IMG/VR virus record: IMGVR_UViG_3300030060_000739
Span: 1-59,060 of that record
Direction: 5' to 3' (one strand)
Origin: a virus
DNA length: 59,060 bases
Below are positions 17,571-24,319 of this stretch, piece after piece. The position numbers and the translations under genes were made by a program. The notes under the pieces were generated by a model. The model was not told the origin of the DNA. It made no database searches and saw only the letters and a program-made list of their open reading frames with translations. Within the stretch, counting starts at the first letter, position 1. The number at the start of each line of letters is the position of its first letter.

Positions 17571-19066
17571 TGTGGAACTTGGTTCTTGGTCCACCTGGGA
17601 CAGGTAAGACTACATATCTGCTCAATAAAGTAGAACAGTTTTTTAATGCAGGCACACGCCCTGAGAAGCTGGGTTATGTTGCGTTTACTAAGAAAGCTGC
17701 TAATGAGGCACTGTCCCGTGCTGTAGAAAAGTTTGGTTATGAGACTGAGGAACTAGCTTATTTTAGAACTCTTCACTCCTTGTGTTATCATTGGTTATCT
17801 TTAAGTAGGACTGATGTAGTTGACAGGGCTAATCTCAGAGACTTTAGTAAAAGTATTGGTGAAAGGATTAGTTCGGCTTGGGATGGCGAGAACCTTATGT
17901 CTCTCAGTAGTAAAGGCGATACCATGTTGTTTTTAGAAAATATGGCTCGTAATCGGTGCGTAAGTTTTAGGGAGCAGTGGAACGCTAACGCCTCTCCGGA
18001 CATGTCTTGGTTACACTTTGATTGGTTTGTAAAAAACTATAGGAAATACAAAGACTTAAACTTTCTTATAGACTACACCGATATGCTTGAGATGTTTTTA
18101 GCTTCTTCTGGTTCGCCCTCTTTAGATGTTCTGATAGTTGATGAGGCACAGGATTTATCTGCCTTACAGTGGCTGTGTGTAGAGAAGCTGGCTAAAAACG
18201 TAGAGCATGTTTATATAGCTGGTGATGATGACCAAGCTATTTATCGCTGGGCTGGTGCAGACGTAGAGCACTTTATTGATCTCAAGGGTATAAACACATA
18301 TCTTCAACAATCGTATAGAGTGCCTAGGAAAGTTCACGACGTAGCTCTTAGCGTGGTCAAACGTATAGGTAGCCGTAAGGAAAAAGTCTGGGAGCCTAGA
18401 GAAGAGGAGGGTTCAGTAAACTACCACACCAGCTTTGAGCATGTGGATATAGATAGTGGTAACTGGTTATTTTTAGCTAGGAATAATTATCTATTGAACG
18501 CTGTAGAAGAACACCTTAAACTAAAAGGTAGAATATACCAGAGGGGTAATAGATCCTCAGTGTCAGAGAACTTGATAACAGCTATCAGGGACTGGGAAGC
18601 TCTGCGTAAAGGAGAGACATTAGAGGCTGGTAGAATCCGTAAGATATACGGTTATATGAAGGTGGGCAGAGGAGTACAGAGAGGTTTTAAAACTCTCAAA
18701 GCTGTGAGAGACGACTCGTTTTTGAGTATAGGACAGCTAAAAAGAGATTATGGTTTATTGATGGATACACCATGGCATGACTGTTTTGACTTGATAGGTA
18801 ATACTCAGAGGGAGTACGTTATCTCTTGTCTACGACAGGGAGAAAAACTCATGTCTTCTAAAATAAGGCTCAACTCTATACATGCTTCAAAGGGCGGTGA
18901 GTCTGATAACGTGGTATTATTAACAGACATGGCAACTAAAACCTGGGATGATCTGTATAAAAACCCTGATAATGAGTGTCGTGCTTTTTATGTAGGGGTT
19001 ACTAGGACAAAGCAAAATCTACACATCGTCCGTGGTAAAACACGTAAGGAGTTTTTATTCGTATGA
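17570..19066 (+). CDS. UvrD/Rep-like superfamily 1 DNA helicase
   Basis: A 498-residue helicase. Walker A is GPPGTGKT (residues 7-14), motif II is VDEAQDL (about 189-195), motif III region is GDDDQAIYRWAGA, motif IV QQSYRVP, motif V SIHASKGGESDNVV, and motif VI YVGVTRTKQNL near the C-terminus. It follows the primase with a TAATG overlap. No DnaB-type helicase was found in the window, so this enzyme or the SNF2 protein would be the phage's own unwinding activity. Expected polarity is 3'-5' by family. Confidence 0.92.
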   Translation: MWNLVLGPPGTGKTTYLLNKVEQFFNAGTRPEKLGYVAFTKKAANEALSRAVEKFGYETEELAYFRTLHSLCYHWLSLSRTDVVDRANLRDFSKSIGERISSAWDGENLMSLSSKGDTMLFLENMARNRCVSFREQWNANASPDMSWLHFDWFVKNYRKYKDLNFLIDYTDMLEMFLASSGSPSLDVLIVDEAQDLSALQWLCVEKLAKNVEHVYIAGDDDQAIYRWAGADVEHFIDLKGINTYLQQSYRVPRKVHDVALSVVKRIGSRKEKVWEPREEEGSVNYHTSFEHVDIDSGNWLFLARNNYLLNAVEEHLKLKGRIYQRGNRSSVSENLITAIRDWEALRKGETLEAGRIRKIYGYMKVGRGVQRGFKTLKAVRDDSFLSIGQLKRDYGLLMDTPWHDCFDLIGNTQREYVISCLRQGEKLMSSKIRLNSIHASKGGESDNVVLLTDMATKTWDDLYKNPDNECRAFYVGVTRTKQNLHIVRGKTRKEFLFV

Positions 19067-19647
19067 TGGTGTATAAAAAACATTTTTTCAAAGATTACGA
19101 CCCACAGATACGTGATTGGGATCCACCGACTATTAGAAGGTTTGATGGTAAAGATGTTGTAGGCAGATACACAAAAGGTTTTGGCTCTTCTGTTTTTATG
19201 TATGCTGGTAAAAAATATCAACCGCAAGACTGGACCACGCCTATGTCTGTAATTAAATCAGCAGCAGAAGCTCTAGTTTATGGCTGTACAGATAAGAAGG
19301 TAAACTTTACGTTTTGTCTCTGTGGTCTTTACCAGAATGGTTCTGTGTCCATACCTCATCACTCAGATACTGTGCCGACATTAGATGATATTGTTGTTTC
19401 TATTTCTTTCGGCTCTACTAGATTATTTGAGTGGTATGAGTACGATCAAGATATAAAAAGTAGATCAGATACAAGTAAGACATGCGTTCAAGAACTAGAG
19501 CCAGTGCAGATACGAAGATTTTTATTAGAAGATGGTGACGCATTTATCTTTGACGGTCATTCACAGATGCGTTCAACACACGCTGTCCCTCCTCTAGAAC
19601 AGTCGTCTGGTGAGCGAGTAAATCTTACTTTTAGAACGGGACTATAG
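19063..19647 (+). CDS. AlkB-like 2-oxoglutarate/Fe(II) dioxygenase
   Basis: A 194-residue protein. The iron ligands His100-x-Asp102 (in IPHHSDTV) and His173 (in STHAVPP) are present, with the AlkB-type C-terminal RVNLTFR (Arg185, Asn187, Arg191) that binds 2-oxoglutarate and shapes the active site. Members remove alkyl groups from bases or oxidise them. The gene overlaps the helicase stop and leads into the predicted base-modification genes, so it may either repair DNA or oxidise a modified base. ATG at 19063 or 19066 could be the start. Confidence 0.85.
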   Translation: MMVYKKHFFKDYDPQIRDWDPPTIRRFDGKDVVGRYTKGFGSSVFMYAGKKYQPQDWTTPMSVIKSAAEALVYGCTDKKVNFTFCLCGLYQNGSVSIPHHSDTVPTLDDIVVSISFGSTRLFEWYEYDQDIKSRSDTSKTCVQELEPVQIRRFLLEDGDAFIFDGHSQMRSTHAVPPLEQSSGERVNLTFRTGL

Positions 19648-19662
19648 GATCATTCGTATACT

Positions 19663-19684
19663 TTTACTTTACAAGTAAAGTAAA
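19663..19684. promoter_or_regulatory. 10-bp inverted repeat in the gap before 19695
   Basis: TTTACTTTAC at 19663-19672 is followed, after AA, by its exact reverse complement GTAAAGTAAA at 19675-19684. It lies in a 47-bp gap, 10 bases before the next start. A two-base loop makes a hairpin awkward, so a dimer-binding operator is the simpler reading. The left arm contains the same TTTACTT word seen in the three promoters at 28049, 32420 and 34104. Confidence 0.65.
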
Positions 19685-19694
19685 CTAAATACAT

Positions 19695-20171
19695 ATGAAT
19701 ATATTTAAACTGTCAGATACGCCTCAAAACTGTGCTAAAATGCACTGCGATAAGCACGTTAGTAAGATGATACTAGAGTCTGCGCAGATGCTTTGTACTA
19801 CGTTGTGGTATAACGATCAGTCCGCTCCATATCTACCAGTACACCCCAAACACCCATGCACTCTATGGTCTGGGGAAAGCCTTGATAACTGGATATGGTT
19901 AAAAGAGTTAGCTCTGTACCTTAATGAAGAGTTTTGCTGGCGTTACGGTAGGTCTGTAAACCATAAGTCAGCTGACGTTATAAAAGGGCTACGCCCCCCA
20001 ATCATAGAAAGTAAAGGGCTACAACAACATCCTCAATGTATGCCTGATCAGTATAAGGTTCCTAACGACCCTATATCTGCCTATCGCGCTTATTACATAG
20101 GGGAAAAAACATTCGCTAAATGGACTAAACGGGAGGTGCCTGAGTGGTACGGTCAGAGCTTGGTGGCATAA
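19695..20171 (+). CDS. Conserved-type phage protein (MNIF...DKHVSKMI family), possible DNA repair role
   Basis: A 158-residue protein whose opening MNIFKLSDTPQNCAKMHCDK, followed by HVSKMILESAQ, and later HPCTLWSG, NWIWL, CMPDQYK and YRAYYIGEK define a family frequent in marine and T4-like phages. I have seen relatives loosely labelled as pyrimidine-dimer DNA glycosylases, but I see no T4 endonuclease V N-terminus here, so I leave the function open. The next gene starts inside its last 28 bases. Confidence 0.7.
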   Translation: MNIFKLSDTPQNCAKMHCDKHVSKMILESAQMLCTTLWYNDQSAPYLPVHPKHPCTLWSGESLDNWIWLKELALYLNEEFCWRYGRSVNHKSADVIKGLRPPIIESKGLQQHPQCMPDQYKVPNDPISAYRAYYIGEKTFAKWTKREVPEWYGQSLVA

Positions 20172-21046
20172 GAGCCTTTTTTGATTACATAAACGAGCGG
20201 TACAGGATATATCTTAGAAAAACGCAAGGAGATCCGTGGCCTTGGACTGATGATGAGATACTGCAGACATACAGTTTCTGCAACGTATACCGCGAGGACG
20301 ATACGGTAACGGAATGGATTAGAAAAAACTGGAGAGAGCCGTACCATAATCACCCTAACTTAGCTTTTGCTATGGCGGTGGCTCGTCAAATAAACTGGCC
20401 ACCTACGTTAGAAGCCATAGGTTTCCCTGAGGAGTGGGATCCTGAGCGAGTCAAAGCTATTATGCAAGATAGAAAAGATAAAAATCAAAAAGTATACACA
20501 GGTGCTTACATGCTGACTGGCACGCTAGGCGGTACTAAGATTGAGCAGACGGTTGATAAAATACTCACACCCCTCTACAATAACCATCCTGAGATAGTAC
20601 AGGAGTCACTCAGAGAGACGTGGCAAAACTACTTGCCTTATTCTGGTTTTAGTGGTTTTATGGCTTATGAAGTAGTAACTGACTTAAGACATACATCATA
20701 CCTCCAGCAAGCTAAAGATATACATAGCTGGGCTAACGCTGGTCCCGGTGCTAAACGTGGACTAAATAGAATACATAACAGACCACTGGAGGAGAACGTA
20801 AAGTCTTCTCAACTAACAGCCGAGATGAAAGAGCTACAGGATATGTCATACCGTATTGTTAGAACCAGCATGGACTCAGGCAGTCAGGATTACTTAGAGT
20901 ACATATCTTACTTGATTGAAGACGCTGGCGGTTTAGAGATGAGAGACATAGAGCATAACCTCTGTGAGTTTGATAAGTATGAAAGAGTCCGTCTCGGTGA
21001 AGGCAGGCCGAGGTCTAAATATAACCCTAACAAAGGAGTAGTTTGA
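20144..21046 (+). CDS. HMUDK-helical/aGPT-Pplase-type protein, predicted thymine hypermodification enzyme
   Basis: A 300-residue protein starting at GTG 20144, seven bases after GGGAGG. Its N-terminal half has ERYRIYLRK, PWTDDEIL (33-40) and FCNVYREDD (45-53), the pattern of the helical domain found with 5-hydroxymethyl-dU DNA kinases and the alpha-glutamyl/putrescinyl-thymine pyrophosphorylases. Later GFSGFMAYEVVTDL, NAGPGAKRGLNR and LCEFDKYERV fit the DNA-glycosylase-like core of that superfamily. Known members act on hydroxymethyl-uracil in phage DNA. It has no P-loop kinase domain. The exact reaction cannot be read from sequence. Confidence 0.7.
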   Translation: MVRSELGGIRAFFDYINERYRIYLRKTQGDPWPWTDDEILQTYSFCNVYREDDTVTEWIRKNWREPYHNHPNLAFAMAVARQINWPPTLEAIGFPEEWDPERVKAIMQDRKDKNQKVYTGAYMLTGTLGGTKIEQTVDKILTPLYNNHPEIVQESLRETWQNYLPYSGFSGFMAYEVVTDLRHTSYLQQAKDIHSWANAGPGAKRGLNRIHNRPLEENVKSSQLTAEMKELQDMSYRIVRTSMDSGSQDYLEYISYLIEDAGGLEMRDIEHNLCEFDKYERVRLGEGRPRSKYNPNKGVV

Positions 21047-21357
21047 TGCCCTCAGATTTTTTACACATACAGTCCCTAGCTGATAAAGATGTAGACACCC
21101 TCAAAAAAGCTCAAGAGAGTTACGGCGACAGCTGGAGAGATAGAGGTGGTATCGGTGCCTTTATGATGCTAGCTCGTAAATGGGATAGGATAGAGAATCA
21201 GGTAACTAAAAGTGGGTACGATATTTTTAGAACCATATCTAACGACCCTAGTGATACTGGGATATTAGACGACATACGAGACCTGCGAGCATATTTATTG
21301 TTAGTAGAGTCTTTCACTACGCTCGATAGAAAAGGAGAGTTTATAAGTAATGATTAA
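21046..21357 (+). CDS. Nmad1-like (DUF1599) all-alpha protein, MazG-type fold predicted
   Basis: A 103-residue protein. ATG at 21046 is chosen: GGAG at 21035-21038 is seven bases upstream and the codon overlaps the previous stop (TGATG). The pattern YGDSWRDRGGIGAFMMLARKWDRIENQ followed by DDIRDLRAYLLLVE (quoted here as separate motifs YGDSW, RKWDRIE and DIRDLRAYLLL) resembles the Nmad1 family, linked to modified-nucleotide systems and related to all-alpha NTP pyrophosphatases. Its place between the HMUDK-type gene and dUTPase suits removal of an unwanted nucleotide. The family match is from memory. Confidence 0.6.
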   Translation: MPSDFLHIQSLADKDVDTLKKAQESYGDSWRDRGGIGAFMMLARKWDRIENQVTKSGYDIFRTISNDPSDTGILDDIRDLRAYLLLVESFTTLDRKGEFISND

Positions 21358-21826
21358 ATCTTTTGCTAAAGTAGAGGTGAAGCTGCTTGATAGCACTTTA
21401 CCTGATCGCATGGACCCAGAGCAGGAAATACTGCCGAACTACGCCACCCTAGGAGCAGCTGGTCTAGACTTACGTTCTAGTGAAGGCTTGATACTAAAAC
21501 CTGGACAGTCTCATAAGTTTCATACAGGTATCGCTATTTATATAGGGGATATGAATATCTGTGGCCTGTTAGTGCCTCGTTCAAGTCTAGGTATTAAGAA
21601 AATACACTTAACTAATACGCTGGGGATCATTGACTCAGACTATCAAGGTGAGTTACTTATCCCTCTCACTAATAACGGCGATGAGCCTTATCATGTAGAG
21701 TTTGGTCAACGCATAGCCCAGATGGTTATGTTACCTGTAATACAGGTACAGTGGGAAGCTGTGTTAGATTTTAGCGCACCGACTCAGCGGTGTGAGGGTG
21801 GTTTTGGTAGTACAGGAAAAACATAA
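21350..21826 (+). CDS. dut: dUTPase (deoxyuridine triphosphatase)
   Basis: A 158-residue trimeric-type dUTPase that turns dUTP into dUMP and pyrophosphate. All five motifs can be seen: AAGLDLRS (1), PRSSLGIK (2), LGIIDSDYQGEL (3), GQRIAQMV (4) and the C-terminal GGFGSTGKT (5). The product dUMP is the substrate of the thymidylate-synthase-like enzyme encoded two genes downstream. It thus both keeps uracil out of DNA and feeds the pathway. It overlaps the previous gene by eight bases and the next by TAATG. Confidence 0.95.
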   Translation: MIKSFAKVEVKLLDSTLPDRMDPEQEILPNYATLGAAGLDLRSSEGLILKPGQSHKFHTGIAIYIGDMNICGLLVPRSSLGIKKIHLTNTLGIIDSDYQGELLIPLTNNGDEPYHVEFGQRIAQMVMLPVIQVQWEAVLDFSAPTQRCEGGFGSTGKT

Positions 21827-22617
21827 TGAAGATATACATACCCACAAGAGGTAGGCCAGATAATCAAGTAACCATAGACTTTTTCTCAGAGGACTTCATC
21901 AACCACGGCACAGTCATACTAGCTATAGATGAAGATGAGGAGCATCTGTACGGTAAGTACGAGCATGTTAAAAAGCTTGTAGTTCCTTCTTCAGTCAAGG
22001 GTATTAGTGCTAAACGTAAGTACATAGTTGATAATACTCAAGACCCTAGGATAGTCATGCTTGATGATGACTTACGGTTCTATGTCCGTAAAAGCCCTAC
22101 AGATTGGCATCTACGGTATCTCAGGCCAGATGAGTATCTAGCTCTGTTTGGTTTGATTGATGAGTTTTTTAGTCAAGGTTTTGCTCACGTGGGCATTAGT
22201 GCTAGAGAGGGTAATAACCGTGTAGAAGGTTTGACTGCCCTTAACACTCGGTATATGAGAGTCCTCGGGTACAACCTTGATAAGTTCCCTGACGATATAG
22301 AGTGGGGCAGAACAGAAGTCATGGAGGACTTTGACATAGCTCTTCAATTACTGCGGAAAGGTAAGCCTTGTAAAATCAGTTACTTTTACGCTCAAGGTCA
22401 AAAATCATCTAACGCTCCCGGAGGCTGTAGTGAGTGGAGGACTATTGATGTACATAACGCTGGGGCAGACAGGTTACATGAGCTGCACCCTGAGTTTGTA
22501 AAAGTTATGGAGAAGCAAACTAAAACGGCGTGGAACGGTTTACCTAGACGGGACGTTCAGGTTAGCTGGAAAAAAGCATACAAAGCAGGAGTAGAAGCCT
22601 TTCATGAGAATAATTAA
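21826..22617 (+). CDS. GT-A-fold glycosyltransferase, predicted DNA or nucleotide sugar transfer
   Basis: A 263-residue protein. It opens with IYIPTRGRP, has the metal-binding acidic motif MLDDDLRF (Asp80-82), and a later EVMEDFDIALQLL that resembles the ED catalytic segment of GT2-like enzymes. It lies between dUTPase and the thymidylate-synthase-like gene, and overlaps both. That position suggests it adds a sugar to a hydroxymethylated base rather than to a cell-surface molecule, but the acceptor is not shown by sequence. Confidence 0.75.
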   Translation: MKIYIPTRGRPDNQVTIDFFSEDFINHGTVILAIDEDEEHLYGKYEHVKKLVVPSSVKGISAKRKYIVDNTQDPRIVMLDDDLRFYVRKSPTDWHLRYLRPDEYLALFGLIDEFFSQGFAHVGISAREGNNRVEGLTALNTRYMRVLGYNLDKFPDDIEWGRTEVMEDFDIALQLLRKGKPCKISYFYAQGQKSSNAPGGCSEWRTIDVHNAGADRLHELHPEFVKVMEKQTKTAWNGLPRRDVQVSWKKAYKAGVEAFHENN

Positions 22618-23626
22618 AACAAGAAACGTACAAGACGCGCTGCCTAAAGGTCTAGACTTATTATACGGTGAGCACTATAAACAAGACAGCCGTAACGGCA
22701 CAGTGTATAAAGCTAAGTCCCCTGTTTGTACCGTTTACGATAACCCAGAAGAGAGAGTTATGTTCTGGACTGAGCGGGACGCTAACCCTTTCTTTCATTT
22801 TATGGAGGGGTTGTGGATGTTAGCTGGTCGTAACGACCTAGAGTTTGTTAAGCAGTATAACAAAGGCATGGCTCGATACAGTGATGACGGAAAGACGCTA
22901 CACGGAGCTTACGGCTGGCGATGGCGTGACTGGTTCTTTGAAAGGAAAGACCCAGACCAGCTCAAAGTAATTATAAAAAGATTAGCAGAAGATCCTACTG
23001 ATAGGCGTTGCGTTTTACAGATGTGGGACGCAGTAGAAGATTTAGATAGGGTGGGAGTAGATGTGCCGTGTAACACTGCCATCTATTTTAACGTCAGTGC
23101 TGGTAAACTTAACATGACTGTAACTAACCGCTCTAATGACATAATCTGGGGAGCGTATGGTGCTAACGCTGTACATATGTCTATGCTTCATGAATATATT
23201 GCCGCGCATGCGGGTTATCGTGTCGGTAAGTATTATCAGTTCAGTAACGATTACCATGCGTATGAGGAGATTTATAGCAAATTAATCAAAGGTTTAGATG
23301 GTTTTGAGCCCACAAATGTTTTGGCAATATTAGACCTCATGGAGGTAAATCCGTATAAACTAGGAGAAGTAAGCCCATACCCCATGGTCAGTGTTTCTAG
23401 GGAGGTGTGGGACAAAGACTTACACAGGTTTTTAGAAAGGAAGCCGTTTGACACGTTTAGCCCATTTGAAGAGAAGTTTTTTAATGATGTGGCTGTACCT
23501 ATGCAGGACACATGGTCTCTTCATAAACTGGGTAAAACAGAAGAGGCTCTGGATAAAATACAAAATTGCCAAGCATCTGACTGGAAAAAAGCCTGTAAGG
23601 AGTGGTTGGAAAGAAGAGTTAAATAA
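22604..23626 (+). CDS. Thymidylate synthase family enzyme (dTMP synthase or dUMP hydroxymethylase)
   Basis: A 340-residue ThyA-superfamily enzyme. The catalytic Cys is Cys156 in DVPCNTAIYF; the phosphate-binding Arg pair is RR at 134-135, and RSND (176-179), Asn188 in AYGANAVH, and His218/Tyr220 in NDYHAY complete the dUMP site. The Asn suggests a uracil rather than cytosine substrate. Family members either methylate dUMP to dTMP or add a hydroxymethyl group. The AYGANAVH loop is one residue longer than in E. coli ThyA. Neighbouring modification genes favour hydroxymethylation, but this is inference. Confidence 0.85.
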   Translation: MRIIKTRNVQDALPKGLDLLYGEHYKQDSRNGTVYKAKSPVCTVYDNPEERVMFWTERDANPFFHFMEGLWMLAGRNDLEFVKQYNKGMARYSDDGKTLHGAYGWRWRDWFFERKDPDQLKVIIKRLAEDPTDRRCVLQMWDAVEDLDRVGVDVPCNTAIYFNVSAGKLNMTVTNRSNDIIWGAYGANAVHMSMLHEYIAAHAGYRVGKYYQFSNDYHAYEEIYSKLIKGLDGFEPTNVLAILDLMEVNPYKLGEVSPYPMVSVSREVWDKDLHRFLERKPFDTFSPFEEKFFNDVAVPMQDTWSLHKLGKTEEALDKIQNCQASDWKKACKEWLERRVK

Positions 23627-23638
23627 GGATGATTACCC

Positions 23639-24319
23639 ATGATACCTCAATGGTCTTACAGTAGGTTGACATGTTTTGAAAAGTGTCCTAAACAAGCAGA
23701 GTTTAAGTTTGTTAAAAGAATCAAAGAGCCTGGAAGTAAGGCTATGGATCGTGGTAAAGAAATACATAAACTGTGTGAAGACTATATCAGAGGTAATTAT
23801 GAAGAAGTGCCTCCTCAACTCAAAGACTTTGAAGATGCCTTTGAGATGCTAAGAGAACTCTATATGTATGGCCATGTTTTGTGTGAGAGTGACTGGGCTA
23901 TAGATCAAAACTGGGAGAAGACAGGCTGGTTTGAAGACGATACATGGGGCAGGGCTAAAGTAGATGCCTTTGTATATGAAGAAGGCATATCTAAAGAGGC
24001 TAGGGTCATAGATTTTAAAACAGGAAGGTATGACGGTAATCAAGAATCACATAGAGAGCAGTGTGAGCTGTATGGTGCTGTTTCTTTGAGTAGGTATCCG
24101 GAGCTAGAAAAGATTACTACAGAGATGTGGTACTTAGACCATGGTAAGATAGACAGGTATATCTACACGCCGGAAAGCATAAAAGTAAAACGCGAGCGTC
24201 TCAATAACAGAGCACTAGCTATGACTACGGCTACTGAGTTCCCAGCGACACCTTCTATGTTTAAGTGTAAGTGGTGTTACTTTGGTAAACAGAATATGTG
24301 TAGAGAGGTTATGCGATAG
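23639..24319 (+). CDS. PD-(D/E)XK exonuclease of the RecB/Cas4 type
   Basis: A 226-residue nuclease. The active site is His43 (in EIHKLC), Asp109 (in AKVDAF) and Asp125-x-Lys127 (in VIDFKTGR), followed by a QCELYG motif. Two cysteines near the N-terminus (TCFEKCP) and a C-terminal CKWCYFGKQNMC could together hold an iron-sulphur cluster, as in Cas4 and AddB. It is followed directly by DNA polymerase, so a role in recombination, end trimming or host DNA breakdown is likely. Confidence 0.88.
   Translation: MIPQWSYSRLTCFEKCPKQAEFKFVKRIKEPGSKAMDRGKEIHKLCEDYIRGNYEEVPPQLKDFEDAFEMLRELYMYGHVLCESDWAIDQNWEKTGWFEDDTWGRAKVDAFVYEEGISKEARVIDFKTGRYDGNQESHREQCELYGAVSLSRYPELEKITTEMWYLDHGKIDRYIYTPESIKVKRERLNNRALAMTTATEFPATPSMFKCKWCYFGKQNMCREVMR

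Noticed and set aside
19695-20171. T4 endonuclease V-type pyrimidine-dimer glycosylase
   Set aside because: The N-terminal Thr catalytic layout of endonuclease V is absent; the label seen on relatives could not be supported.
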